DNA of 64,000 nucleotides from Dyadobacter sp. CECT 9275 (lineage in GTDB: Bacteria > Bacteroidota > Bacteroidia > Cytophagales > Spirosomataceae): positions 1,585,001 to 1,649,000 of the forward strand of contig NZ_CAJRAF010000001.1 of NCBI RefSeq assembly GCF_907164905.1, written 5' to 3'. The notes beneath the pieces are model-generated. The model saw only the letters and a list, made by a program, of their open reading frames with translations, did no database searches and had not been told where the DNA came from. The position numbers were made by a program, and so were the translations under genes. Below, one piece after another: positions 9,369 through 18,564 of the stretch; position 1 is the stretch's first letter, and every line of letters begins with the position of its first letter.

Positions 9369-9404
9369 AAAATGAGCCAGGCTTTTCACGACCTGGCTCA
9401 TTTT
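9369..9404. terminator. bidirectional intrinsic terminator
   Basis: Perfect 13-bp arms AAAATGAGCCAGG (9369-9381) and CCTGGCTCATTTT (9392-9404) around a 10-nt loop, with A and T tracts at both ends. It lies between two convergent genes, the frameshifted rhodanese-thioredoxin gene and carB, and can serve both. Confidence 0.9.
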
Positions 9405-9427
9405 AAATATTCGGCATTTTATCTTCC

Positions 9428-12271
9428 TTAACGGCTCAGATAAAGGTTTCTTTCACTGTATATTTTCTGGAAGAAATCATCCTGCAGGTCATCTATAAAG
9501 TAAATGGCCTCACCGGTCGACTTCATTTCAGGCCCTAATTCCTTGTTCACATTCGGGAATTTATTGAAGGAGAAAACAGGGATTTTTATAGCCCATCCTT
9601 TTTTTACCGGTTTGAAATCAAAATCAGAAACCTTCTTGGCGCCAAGCATCAGTTTGGTAGCGTAGTTCACATAAGGTTCCTGGTATGCCTTACAGATAAA
9701 AGGTACCGTGCGCGAAGCACGCGGATTGGCTTCTATCACATACACCACCCCGTTTTTAATCGCAAACTGTACGTTAATGAGCCCTTTCACGCTCATGGCC
9801 TTGGCTATTTTTTTGGTATGGTCTTCAATCTGACGTACTTCATCGTCTGTCAGGTCAAAGTGCGGAAGTGCGGCATGTGAGTCCCCGGAGTGGATACCTG
9901 CAGGCTCAATGTGCTCCATGATCCCGATGATGTATGAATCTTCTCCGTCGCAGATGGCATCAGCCTCCGCTTCCAGGGCACCTTCCAGAAAGTGATCCAG
10001 CAGGATATTGTTATCCGGAATATCATGGAGGATTTTCACTACATGCTGTTCCAGTTCTTTTTCGTTGATAACAATTTTCATATTCTGGCCACCCAGTACA
10101 TAACTCGGCCTTACCAGCAATGGGAAGCCCAGCGTACGGGATAATTCCACAGCTGCGTCGGAGGTACGGACGGTCCCAAATTTGGGATAAGGTATACCCA
10201 GTTCTTCAAGTAGGGGAGAAAAACGCCCGCGATCCTCGGCCCAGTCAAGAGAATGGTAACTGGTACCGATGATTTTGATACCATACTTGTCCAGTTTTTC
10301 TGCCATTTTCAGGGCAGTTTGTCCGCCCAGCTGAACGATGACTCCTTCCGGTTTTTCGTGTTCGATGATATCAAAAACGTGCTCCCAGAAAACCGGTTCA
10401 AAGTATAACTTATCCGAAATGTCCGGATCCGTAGATACCGTTTCCGGATTGCAGTTGATCATAATGGTTTCATAGCCCGACTCTTTGGCTGCAAGCACAC
10501 CATGAACACAGGAGTAGTCAAATTCAATACCCTGGCCAATGCGGTTAGGACCCGAGCCCAGCACAATTACTTTCTTGCGATCGGAAACAACAGACTCGTT
10601 ATCCGGCGTATCCTGGGAAGAATTAAAAGTAGAGTAGTAATAAGGTGTTTTTGCCTCAAATTCCGCCGCACAGGTATCTACGCATTTGTAAACACGTTTG
10701 ATGCCCATTTCCTTTCTTTTATCGTAAACCTTACTTTCCTTGGTTCCGAGCAGATGCGCGATCTGACGGTCTGCATATCCTTTTTGTTTCGCTGTCAGAA
10801 GCAGTTCTTTGGGAAGATCACTCAGGTCGTATTTTTCGATCTGATGTTCCAGTTCTATCAGTTCTTCAATCTGGCGGAGGAACCAGGCATCGATCTTGGT
10901 AAGGTTCTGGATGGTCTTGAACGAAAGGCCGATTTTGAATGCATCGTATATATGGAAAAGGCGATCCCAGCTCGGGTGCTGAAGACTGTGTTTGATCGCT
11001 TCCTGGTCGCGGAGTTCGCGGCCATCGGCACCTAGTCCGTTGCGGCGTATTTCCAGCGACTGGCAAGCTTTCTGAAGTGCTTCCTGGAAGTTTCTTCCGA
11101 TACCCATGGCCTCTCCGACTGATTTCATCTGAAGGCCCAGTGAACGGTCGGCGCCCTTGAATTTATCGAAATTCCAGCGAGGTACTTTAACGATCACATA
11201 GTCGATAGATGGCTCGAAGAAAGCAGAAGTACTTCCTGTGATCGGGTTAATGAGTTCATCCAGGTGATATCCGATTGCCATTTTTGCAGCAATTTTTGCA
11301 ATTGGATAACCCGTTGCTTTGGACGCCAGTGCGGACGACCGGGATACCCGCGGGTTTATTTCGATGGCAATGATCTGGTCGTCTGCCGGGTTTACCGAGA
11401 ACTGAACATTACAACCGCCTGCAAATTTTCCGATCCCGTTCATCATTTTGATCGAAAGATCACGCATTTGCTGGTACAGGGTGTCGGGCAGTGTCATGGC
11501 TGGGGCCACGGTAATGCTGTCTCCGGTATGCACGCCCATCGGGTCAAAATTCTCGATGGAGCAGATGATGATAAAGTTACCAAGGCCATCGCGGAGCAAC
11601 TCGAGCTCATATTCTTTCCAGCCCATCGCGCTTTGCTCCACCAGTACCTCATGAACCGGAGATGCGTGCAAGCCGTTATTAAGTGCTTTGTCGAAATCCT
11701 CTTCTTTTTGCACAAAACCGCCACCTGTACCTCCCAGGGTATAGGAAGGGCGTATTACCAGGGGAAAACCAATTTCCTGGGCAATTTCTTTACCTTCCAA
11801 AAATGATCTGGCAGTACGACCCTTACAGACATTCACCCCAAGTTCAAGCATTTTCAGACGGAATTTCTCCCTGTCTTCGGTGGTTTCTATGGCCTTGATG
11901 TCGACTCCGATAATCTCAATATTGTATTTTTTCCAGATACCTGCTTTATCACAATCAATGGCAAGATTCAGGGCCGTTTGTCCACCCATTGTTGGTAACA
12001 CAGCGTCGATGGGCCTTCCCAGCGCTTCGTGTTTTTCGAGAATTTCTACAATGGATTTTTTTTCGAGAGGAAGCAGATAAACATGATCAGCACTGATGGG
12101 GTCAGTCATGATCGTTGCGGGGTTGGAATTGATGAGTACAACCTCAATACCTTCTTCGCGTAGCGAACGGGCTGCCTGAGAACCTGCGTAGTCAAACTCG
12201 CACGCCTGACCTATAATAATTGGACCTGAACCGATAATTAGAACGGACTTGATATTCGGATTTTTGGGCAC
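9428..12271 (-). CDS. carB: carbamoyl-phosphate synthase large subunit
   Basis: 947 residues. It makes carbamoyl phosphate from bicarbonate, two ATP and ammonia delivered by CarA, feeding pyrimidine and arginine synthesis in the cytoplasm. Two homologous halves are clear. The first opens with IIGSGPIIIGQACEFDYAGS and has NPATIMTDP. The second opens at about residue 570 with LGSGPNRIGQGIEFDYSCVHG and has NCNPETVSTDPD. Each carries an ATP-grasp domain (for example IAIEINPRVSRSSALASKAT and YVIEANPRASRTVPFICKAY). It is about 125 residues shorter than the E. coli enzyme because the C-terminal MGS-like domain, which binds UMP and ornithine there, is missing; the sequence ends soon after the second ATP-grasp half. 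carA is not adjacent. Confidence 0.96.
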   Translation of the reverse strand: MPKNPNIKSVLIIGSGPIIIGQACEFDYAGSQAARSLREEGIEVVLINSNPATIMTDPISADHVYLLPLEKKSIVEILEKHEALGRPIDAVLPTMGGQTALNLAIDCDKAGIWKKYNIEIIGVDIKAIETTEDREKFRLKMLELGVNVCKGRTARSFLEGKEIAQEIGFPLVIRPSYTLGGTGGGFVQKEEDFDKALNNGLHASPVHEVLVEQSAMGWKEYELELLRDGLGNFIIICSIENFDPMGVHTGDSITVAPAMTLPDTLYQQMRDLSIKMMNGIGKFAGGCNVQFSVNPADDQIIAIEINPRVSRSSALASKATGYPIAKIAAKMAIGYHLDELINPITGSTSAFFEPSIDYVIVKVPRWNFDKFKGADRSLGLQMKSVGEAMGIGRNFQEALQKACQSLEIRRNGLGADGRELRDQEAIKHSLQHPSWDRLFHIYDAFKIGLSFKTIQNLTKIDAWFLRQIEELIELEHQIEKYDLSDLPKELLLTAKQKGYADRQIAHLLGTKESKVYDKRKEMGIKRVYKCVDTCAAEFEAKTPYYYSTFNSSQDTPDNESVVSDRKKVIVLGSGPNRIGQGIEFDYSCVHGVLAAKESGYETIMINCNPETVSTDPDISDKLYFEPVFWEHVFDIIEHEKPEGVIVQLGGQTALKMAEKLDKYGIKIIGTSYHSLDWAEDRGRFSPLLEELGIPYPKFGTVRTSDAAVELSRTLGFPLLVRPSYVLGGQNMKIVINEKELEQHVVKILHDIPDNNILLDHFLEGALEAEADAICDGEDSYIIGIMEHIEPAGIHSGDSHAALPHFDLTDDEVRQIEDHTKKIAKAMSVKGLINVQFAIKNGVVYVIEANPRASRTVPFICKAYQEPYVNYATKLMLGAKKVSDFDFKPVKKGWAIKIPVFSFNKFPNVNKELGPEMKSTGEAIYFIDDLQDDFFQKIYSERNLYLSR

Positions 12272-12520
12272 AGTAATTAAAAGTTAGAAGAAATATGGAT
12301 TTTTTTTCTTTGAGGAACAGATTCCCTGCCGGTATGAGTCGGCTTTTTTAGGGGTACGTCCAAAAATTCCACAAAGTTAATTCACATATCTGAAAAAGAA
12401 TACCCCTTTTCTGATTTTAATATAAAATTTAATTTCTTCATTGTCCTTTAAGGTGCTGGTGAATGCCCTCTTAAAAGGAAAAGATTCTGGGAAAAATAAA
12501 GGCGGAAAATGGTAAATGCA

Positions 12521-14362
12521 TCATTGCAGGGGGACGATGGAGGGAGCGGAGATGTCAAAATCGCGTAGCCTGAGGGGAATATTGCCATCTGCACCAAACC
12601 GGAAGACGGAGGTGTTCCCGGGGATATTCGGGTAGTAACCCACCCTGAGCTGGATGGTATTAAAAGTAAGATTTTCATTCCTTAACCGTAAGCCAAGGCC
12701 ATATCCCTGATACACCGGGCCATGGAGCAGTGATTTGACACTATTGACCAGGCCGAAGTCAGCGAACACAAAATAGGCAATACGGAATCCGAGAAGGCTT
12801 TTATCGGAGAAGAAAACGGTTTCCATGCCAAGGGTAAGCCTTTTAGTACCAATGAGGCGGTCGCTGCTGATTCCCCTGATTCCCTGCTCCCTGCTGATGT
12901 TGAGGTAATCCAGTGAGTCGCGGTTGACGCCGTAGGTATATTTAAGGGTAACAAACTGCCTGAAAAAGCTGTACCTGAAAGGGATCAGATTGCTGATGTA
13001 GTTGAGTTGGCCGTTGTAAACACCCTGCTGCATTTTACTGCTTTTGAAATAACTCCCGAAGTTCAGCAACAGATAGGAATACCCCATATTGCGGGGGAGG
13101 TAAAGCCCTTTAGCAAACTGAACGCCGCCATAACCCCTCTCTCCGAACTGCGTACTTTCCTGTCCACCAGTTACAGATAACAGGTTTCCTACAGGGACGT
13201 CCTCTGTCCGTCCGAAGCCATAGATCAGTACATCCCTTTTGTAGTTACGGTTGGAAAAGCCTAGGCTCAGGAGGGTAGCACTTCTGTTCCAGTAAATTTT
13301 GTTGAGATTGGGTCCCACCTCCGGACGGTCGTGGAATACATATTTATTATGACGCAAAGCCACCACCAACCGGGAGTTTTTGGTAAAGATCTTGCTTTCA
13401 AACGGAAATTTGAAAGCCCTGCCCAGCCATGAGTCGTAATAAAAGAAAGAAGTGGGGAAACGTATTTCAACCTCGGTATCATTAATTTTCCTCTTGTACT
13501 GCCGCAACCGGGTATGTCCTGCTTCTAAAGCACCGGCATACTTGGTTTCATTGGTAAGGAAAGGCCTGAAAAAACGTACCGACTGCTCCTTCAAATCCCT
13601 TTCATAAATAAAATTGGCCTGGCCGGTTATAAAGGTTTTTCCGATGTAGGGGATTGTGTAGATGGTCCTGAACTGGAATTTCTGAAGGGTGTCTTTGCCG
13701 TCCCACCTGACCGCCGTAAGCTGGGAGTGGGTGGTTCCCTGTACGTTAATATTTTCGACCCCCACATTAAATTTATTAAAGGTATTAAAACCGCCCGAAA
13801 TATTAAGCGACCAGGCATCCTGTATGATTACCATTACGTCGGCCATCCAGGTGATATCTTTTCTTGGGATCACAACAATACGGGCATCCACCACCAGCTT
13901 GTTGGAACGCAGCAGCCGCTCATTGTCCTTGAGTACCTGCGCCTTGATCTCGTCCCCTTCCGAAAATAACAGGAACGATCGCCTGATGATGCCCTCGCGG
14001 GTATTGGTATGTAAATTTTTACTCAGAAAGCGCTCTAGTTGATTTCCCGTTCGGGCAGTGTCATATACAGACTGACCCAGGATATTCAGCTGTTTTACGA
14101 TGATATTCTTGATAATCATCCCTTCATATTCTGTAAAGGGATTGGTTTCAATTTCCTTCACCTCCTTCACCTGTCCCTGATTGTAGACGTCTCTGAAAAG
14201 CAGACGGTAAATGGCCTTCGAAAATTTTGTTTTCGACATCCTCAGTTTCAGATTGGTATACCGGATACTGTCTCTGTTAGCCACACTTTTCGGGATCGTA
14301 TCCTGATTTTGTGCAGCCGCAGATATACTCAGCAACAATAGAAACATCAAAAATTTATACAT
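12521..14362 (-). CDS. POTRA/beta-barrel outer membrane protein (Omp85-like)
   Basis: 613 residues with a signal peptide (MYKFLMFLLLLSISAAAQ). Residues about 75-170 look like a POTRA domain: a strand IIKNIIVKQLNILGQSV, then a helix with SFLLFSEGDEI, LKDNERLLRSNK and the closing strand VVDARIVVIP. The remaining 430 residues alternate hydrophobic and polar residues with many Tyr and Phe, as in a transmembrane beta-barrel; the last strands contain LRVGYYPNIPG. BamA/TamA relatives insert or move proteins or lipids at the outer membrane, but with only about one POTRA this is not the housekeeping BamA. Exact role unknown. It lies between carB and an exported thioredoxin-fold protein, all in the same direction but with gaps over 100 nt. 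Confidence 0.75.
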   Translation of the reverse strand: MYKFLMFLLLLSISAAAQNQDTIPKSVANRDSIRYTNLKLRMSKTKFSKAIYRLLFRDVYNQGQVKEVKEIETNPFTEYEGMIIKNIIVKQLNILGQSVYDTARTGNQLERFLSKNLHTNTREGIIRRSFLLFSEGDEIKAQVLKDNERLLRSNKLVVDARIVVIPRKDITWMADVMVIIQDAWSLNISGGFNTFNKFNVGVENINVQGTTHSQLTAVRWDGKDTLQKFQFRTIYTIPYIGKTFITGQANFIYERDLKEQSVRFFRPFLTNETKYAGALEAGHTRLRQYKRKINDTEVEIRFPTSFFYYDSWLGRAFKFPFESKIFTKNSRLVVALRHNKYVFHDRPEVGPNLNKIYWNRSATLLSLGFSNRNYKRDVLIYGFGRTEDVPVGNLLSVTGGQESTQFGERGYGGVQFAKGLYLPRNMGYSYLLLNFGSYFKSSKMQQGVYNGQLNYISNLIPFRYSFFRQFVTLKYTYGVNRDSLDYLNISREQGIRGISSDRLIGTKRLTLGMETVFFSDKSLLGFRIAYFVFADFGLVNSVKSLLHGPVYQGYGLGLRLRNENLTFNTIQLRVGYYPNIPGNTSVFRFGADGNIPLRLRDFDISAPSIVPLQ

Positions 14363-14476
14363 GGGGCCGGACAGGCAATGTAATCGGTCTATTAAATGTA
14401 CGAATATCAGTTAACGTAAGATTACTTACTTTTAATATCGTACCAGCATACAGACTATCCTAGCCCGATCCGGGTT

Positions 14477-16156
14477 TTATTTTTCAGCGTTTAGAATGGC
14501 GGGGATCAACTTTTCCGGGGCATTCGGAGCGGGAGCATTTTTAGAGTGGAATTTCCCATTAGGCTTTATGATAGCGTAAGTGGCTGGTTCACTTGGATTT
14601 AATCTGAAGATGAGGTCCATTACCTGATTGGAGTTTAGGAACATGTGTATTCCTTTCAGGTTGTGGCGGACAATGTATTGCCGGGCCAGATCCGTGGAAA
14701 TCAATTCCTGTTCATCCTGAAGATGCAAATAAATAATTTCTACCGACGGGGGCAGCTGAGCGCGTATACCAGCCATGTACTCGAGATCTTCCCTGCTTTT
14801 GGCATCTTCCAGATTCCATTTTACCAGGTATAACGTTTTACCAATGTATTTTTGCAAAACATCGTTCAGCCAGGTATTGCCTCTGTCATTGGATGCACTG
14901 ATCCAGTAGCCAGGTATTACCTCCACAGGGTAGGATCGCACATCTTTAAACGAAACAAACTTTCGGATATCACTGCTGTCCTTCACTTCCAGGCTGACCA
15001 GTTCGGCCAGTGATTTTTTCAACTGCGGGAATTTCAGACGTGTCTGGATATGTTTATTGAGTGCGATCTGTTGGTTGTAACTGAATTTATAGAAATTGTT
15101 TGATAGATATCTGGCGTTGAGAAAATCCAGTGCTGTGCTGTCAAACAATTCTCGGTAAACACGGCTTTCCCGTTCAAAGTCGAAGAGCAGGTTCAACACC
15201 GGTTCGTTGCGCCCGAAAAGACGGCTCATGAAATCAACATCCGATTTTTCCCCGGCACCGTTTTTTTTAAGATCCGTCAGTTTTTCTCTTTCCGCCTCCG
15301 TAAGGTTGGGGGTATTGTTCAAAAAAAGGTCGGCCATTGTTTTTACCGGGAGCGAGTTATTTCTTCCCGGCGAAAGGCTCTTTTTGTCTTCTACTTTGGC
15401 ATCTGCATAGGACCCGAAACGTGCCAGCCAGGTTGCTCTCTGGGCGGTTAAAGGCGGGTTGTTGAGCCGCTGGATGCTATCAGCGATTTTAGTGCCCAGT
15501 TCCAGCCGGTTGGCCAGTACGTATTCATAAATATTCTGCTGCTTTTCATCTTCGGCCAGGGAGCTCACCCAGGTTTTCAGGGCCGGTGACAGGATGGCTT
15601 TGGCGGATACTTGTGTGAGGGCCGACTTTCTGAGCTGAGCCCTCTGTTCGGCTGCGCGGAGCGCCTCATCGGGAGAATTGTCCCAGAATGTTTTGTAAAA
15701 ATCCACACCCAGCGTTTTGTTGGAAGTGAAAGATTTATTCTCGCTCTCCAGGTAAGAATAGTACTGATTGTTAGCATCCGCATTGACGCCGGAAAAGTAA
15801 AACAACCGTTTCGCCGTAGCGAGTGAGTCTCCGTCGAAAGTAATCTGTATTTCTCCGGGTGAGCCCAGAAAGGTAGTAAAAGCTTTTCCGCCATAGTCCA
15901 GATAAAATTCTTCCTGCTGATAAAAGATAGGAAGTGATACCCTGAAAGTACCGTCGGGCTGCAGCGGAGCTTGTTTGGAAAGTTCGGACTGTGGCTGTAA
16001 AATGTTGTTCCTGGAAAAGGTCACCACGGATGCCTGGCGATAGAGCCTTCCGTTGAGATTCAGTATTTGTCCCTTAATGATCAAAGAGTCAGTCTGACTG
16101 TAAGACGACAAGGGTATCAGAAAAATGGCCAGTATAAAAGCGATGCGAAATTGCAT
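14477..16156 (-). CDS. exported thioredoxin-fold (TlpA-like) protein without cysteines
   Basis: About 559 residues from the chosen Met at 16156 (MQFRIAFILAIFLIPLSSYS, a good Sec signal). The Met at 16204 would add 16 polar residues. An N-terminal beta-rich region (LIIKGQILNLNGRLYRQASV) resembles the domain preceding TlpA-like thioredoxins in Bacteroidota. A long helical middle follows. The last 150 residues look like a thioredoxin fold (GKTLYLVKWNLEDAKSREDL, then SVEIIYLHLQDE and ATYAIIKPNGKF). No CxxC motif is present, and I find no cysteine in the mature protein, so it cannot be a dithiol oxidoreductase. It probably has a structural or binding role in the periplasm. Function not known. Confidence 0.7.
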   Translation of the reverse strand: MQFRIAFILAIFLIPLSSYSQTDSLIIKGQILNLNGRLYRQASVVTFSRNNILQPQSELSKQAPLQPDGTFRVSLPIFYQQEEFYLDYGGKAFTTFLGSPGEIQITFDGDSLATAKRLFYFSGVNADANNQYYSYLESENKSFTSNKTLGVDFYKTFWDNSPDEALRAAEQRAQLRKSALTQVSAKAILSPALKTWVSSLAEDEKQQNIYEYVLANRLELGTKIADSIQRLNNPPLTAQRATWLARFGSYADAKVEDKKSLSPGRNNSLPVKTMADLFLNNTPNLTEAEREKLTDLKKNGAGEKSDVDFMSRLFGRNEPVLNLLFDFERESRVYRELFDSTALDFLNARYLSNNFYKFSYNQQIALNKHIQTRLKFPQLKKSLAELVSLEVKDSSDIRKFVSFKDVRSYPVEVIPGYWISASNDRGNTWLNDVLQKYIGKTLYLVKWNLEDAKSREDLEYMAGIRAQLPPSVEIIYLHLQDEQELISTDLARQYIVRHNLKGIHMFLNSNQVMDLIFRLNPSEPATYAIIKPNGKFHSKNAPAPNAPEKLIPAILNAEK

Positions 16157-16236
16157 AATTGTCAGGGAATTTATAGCGAAAAATAGTGAGGCTTTCCCTG
16201 TCAAACAAATTTCGTTGCCTGCATTTTTAACAAGGA

Positions 16237-16275
16237 GGCGGGAGCAACAGGCTTTATCGTAAAGTAATTCCCGCC
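16237..16275 (-). terminator. possible terminator after nuoC
   Basis: Arms GGCGGGA (16237-16243) and TCCCGCC (16269-16275) enclose a 25-nt loop just after the nuoC stop on the minus strand. The following T-tract is weak, so this is a modest candidate. Confidence 0.35.
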
Positions 16276-16285
16276 AGGCGTTGAA

Positions 16286-16801
16286 TTACTGTGCATTTCC
16301 ATCTTCATAGCGTACGGATATACCGTGATATTTTTCCTGAGCGCTGTAATCTTTTCGGAGCGGGTGCCCTTCCCAGTCTTCCGGCAGTAAAATCCGGCGG
16401 AGGTCTTTATTTCCTTCAAAGTAAATACCGAGCAGGTCAAAAGCTTCTCTTTCGTGCCATTCTGCGGTACGCCAGATGTGGCTTACCGAAGGAACTACCG
16501 GTAAAGGCTCTTTGTCCTGGTTTCTCGGGAAAATGATCTTAAGCATCAAATCGTGGCCATAGGGGATGGAGGTGAGGTTGTAAATTACTTCCATGGTAGC
16601 CAGGCCCGGGCCGTTGTCGATGGCAGTAACGCAGGCCAGGTAGTCGAAATATAAACGGCTATCCTCGTGAAGATACCTGCAGATATCTGTCAGAGATTCG
16701 GTTTTGACAACAATAAAGGGCTGTATGGCATTGTCCCGGCTTTCGGTGATTGCATCGGGAAAACGTGTAACAAGTATCTGATTTATTTCTACAAAGGTCA
16801 T
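16286..16801 (-). CDS. nuoC: NADH-quinone oxidoreductase subunit C
   Basis: About 171 residues from Met at 16801 (MTFVEINQIL). An upstream frame to 16882 would overlap nuoB and add non-conserved sequence. This is the 30-kDa hydrophilic subunit of complex I, in the peripheral arm at the quinone-binding end. The family signature is plain: EREAFDLLGIYFEGNKDLRR then LLPEDWEGHPLRKDY. It is a free subunit, not the NuoCD fusion of enterobacteria. It follows nuoB by 37 nt, so they are co-transcribed. nuoD, expected next, is not here: the following gene is the unrelated thioredoxin-fold protein. Confidence 0.95.
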   Translation of the reverse strand: MTFVEINQILVTRFPDAITESRDNAIQPFIVVKTESLTDICRYLHEDSRLYFDYLACVTAIDNGPGLATMEVIYNLTSIPYGHDLMLKIIFPRNQDKEPLPVVPSVSHIWRTAEWHEREAFDLLGIYFEGNKDLRRILLPEDWEGHPLRKDYSAQEKYHGISVRYEDGNAQ

Positions 16802-16838
16802 ACCGGAATGATTAAATAAAAGGCAAGTTGGGCGATCG

Positions 16839-17372
16839 TCAGGCAAATGGAACGGCTGTTTTTTCTTCCGCCTGCATGGCAAGAAACACTTCCGGTGCTA
16901 GCGGATGGCTCGCTTTAATTTTTTCCTGGAGTTTAAGAAAGCCTCCGATCAAAGCCTCCGGCCGCGGAGGGCAACCGGGGACGTATACATCCACAGGTAT
17001 GATCCGGTCAACACCTTTTACCACATGGTAACCGTGTTCCCAGTAGGGGCCGCCGCAGTTGGAGCAACTTCCCATCGAAATCACATATCGGGGCTCGGGC
17101 ATCTGCTCGTAAAGTCTACGGATACGATCAGCCATTTTAAAGGTTACGGTCCCTGCAACGATCATCACGTCCGACTGCCTCGGGGAAGGGCGTGGCATAA
17201 TACCAAACCTTTCCAGGTCATAGTTGGAGGCATAGGTAGCCATCATCTCGATCGCGCAGCAGGCCAGTCCAAAGCCCATAGGCCATAAAGACGACAGCCG
17301 GGCCCAGTTCATCAGGTCCTCGGCATTGGTCAGTATGATCCCGCCGTCACCGGTTTTTATTCTTTCAGTCAT
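16839..17372 (-). CDS. nuoB: NADH-quinone oxidoreductase subunit B
   Basis: 177 residues. This complex I subunit holds the terminal 4Fe-4S cluster N2 that passes electrons to quinone. The four ligands are visible: adjacent C38 and C39 in [11 protein letters not shown]103 in [12 protein letters not shown], and C134 in [11 protein letters not shown]. Length and motifs are normal. It is upstream of nuoC in the same transcript, but nuoA, normally directly upstream, is 2 kb away beyond two genes on the other strand. The 319-nt gap upstream should contain the nuoBC promoter. Confidence 0.96.
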   Translation of the reverse strand: MTERIKTGDGGIILTNAEDLMNWARLSSLWPMGFGLACCAIEMMATYASNYDLERFGIMPRPSPRQSDVMIVAGTVTFKMADRIRRLYEQMPEPRYVISMGSCSNCGGPYWEHGYHVVKGVDRIIPVDVYVPGCPPRPEALIGGFLKLQEKIKASHPLAPEVFLAMQAEEKTAVPFA

Positions 17373-17691
17373 CAGCTTTTGCTCTTAAGTGTCACCCATT
17401 TTTATTTAACCTCAAACGATTGAATAAAATTCGGCGATAAATCAAAAATGGAAGGTATCCTTTCTCTGTCAGAATGTTAGCATTTCCTCCTGCCTGCCTG
17501 CTTTTCCTGCCTGTAGTGCTTTAATCGTTTTTTAACCCTTTTTTATGCATTTCAGGGCGGTTGGGCTGCAACAGTTTCCGCATTACAAAAGTATACATAT
17601 TATGTATACCAAACGGACCGGCTTGTGGCAAATGCAACATAAGCGGTTGCGGAGGGGTATACAAACAGTACCTCAAATAAAATTTTATCTT
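17373..17691. promoter_or_regulatory. divergent 319-nt region with a 19-bp palindrome
   Basis: This gap separates nuoB (minus) from the first paralogue gene (plus) and must hold both promoters. Its outstanding feature is a perfect palindrome GTATACATA-T-TATGTATAC at 17591-17609, with another GTATAC at 17657-17662. It looks like a dimeric regulator site about 80 nt upstream of the plus-strand start. I could not assign core promoter elements with confidence. Confidence 0.45.
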
Positions 17692-18414
17692 ATGAAAATC
17701 AGAATCATTTTTACAGCGTTATTATTAGTGGTATCTCTTCAGTTTTTGCAGGCCCAGCCCGATTCCACCGCGAAGGAGTACAAAACGGGTTTCGCGGTTT
17801 ATATTGAAACGGGCTTTCTGACCAATAACAGCTTGTCGAATATCCGGAAGACCTTAAAAACCAGGAACGTGGATCCTTTCAGCATCTCCATGACATCTCT
17901 GGTGCTGGCAAAACGCTATGAAACCAAACGGTGGATCACTGAAAGCAGGCTGGTTTTTACGAATCATGGAAATATGAAAAATGAAATTGATACCAAACGT
18001 GCCACGCTCATGGGAATAGGCTTGGGGCTTATCACCGGGCCCAAGATTGTAAATACCAGCCAATGGAACGTTTCCATACCCGTGGGATTAGATGTGATGG
18101 CCTACAGGATGACAATCAAAAGTAACTATTCGGCAGGTATCGCAAAGGTGATTGATACCCCTGCTGCTTATCAGGCCGTTAAATTATACACCGGTTCTCT
18201 CAATGCCTCTGTTGGGGCAGCGGTTGATTACAAGACCAATTTCTGGAAGAAAAAGCTGGACAAATTTTACATCAGCGGAAAGCTGAGTTATCAGTTGCCG
18301 ATTACCACCACGGGACAGTGGCGGGGTGATAATGTGCAGGTTAACGACATGGCGTCTTTCAAGCCTAATCAGTTATACGGCCAGTTGGGTATCATATTGT
18401 TCCCGAAACTCTGA
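17692..18414 (+). CDS. exported protein, tandem paralogue 1 (probable outer membrane beta-barrel)
   Basis: 240 residues from Met at 17692, which starts a clean signal peptide (MKIRIIFTALLLVVSLQFLQAQ). An ATG at 17545 would add 49 residues of non-coding character. After the signal come short amphipathic strands rich in Gly, Tyr and Phe, with GLGLITGPKIVN, WNVSIPVGLDVMAYRM and DKFYISGKLSYQLPI, and a C-terminal strand ending in Leu (YGQLGIILFPKL), as in small outer membrane barrels. The next gene is clearly homologous, matching in length, order of motifs and ending (SFKPNQLY). I do not recognise the family. It sits on the opposite strand between nuoB and nuoA. Confidence 0.75.
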   Translation: MKIRIIFTALLLVVSLQFLQAQPDSTAKEYKTGFAVYIETGFLTNNSLSNIRKTLKTRNVDPFSISMTSLVLAKRYETKRWITESRLVFTNHGNMKNEIDTKRATLMGIGLGLITGPKIVNTSQWNVSIPVGLDVMAYRMTIKSNYSAGIAKVIDTPAAYQAVKLYTGSLNASVGAAVDYKTNFWKKKLDKFYISGKLSYQLPITTTGQWRGDNVQVNDMASFKPNQLYGQLGIILFPKL

Positions 18415-18435
18415 CCGGAATAATCCTGTTACATT

Positions 18436-18472
18436 ACAAGCAAAACTTCTGGATTCCGGAAGTTTCGCTTGT
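18436..18472 (+). terminator. hairpin after paralogue 1
   Basis: A 13-bp imperfect stem (ACAAGC and AAACTTC paired with GAAGTTT and GCTTGT, one A/C mismatch) 21 nt after the stop of the first paralogue. There is no T-tract, so it is either a weak terminator or an mRNA-stabilising hairpin within a two-gene transcript. Its right edge overlaps another GTATAC (18471-18476). Confidence 0.45.
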
Positions 18473-18564
18473 ATACGCACTCTTAATACAAGAATTCTCG
18501 TTGGATGTGAGAACAAATAATTGGGGTTCATCGTTAAGGCATTAGTACTTAAAAATGAATCGAT

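Noticed and set aside
12336..12360. Small stem GCCG...CGGC followed by T residues upstream of carB.
   Set aside because: Only four base pairs; on the plus strand no gene ends there, so a real terminator is unlikely.
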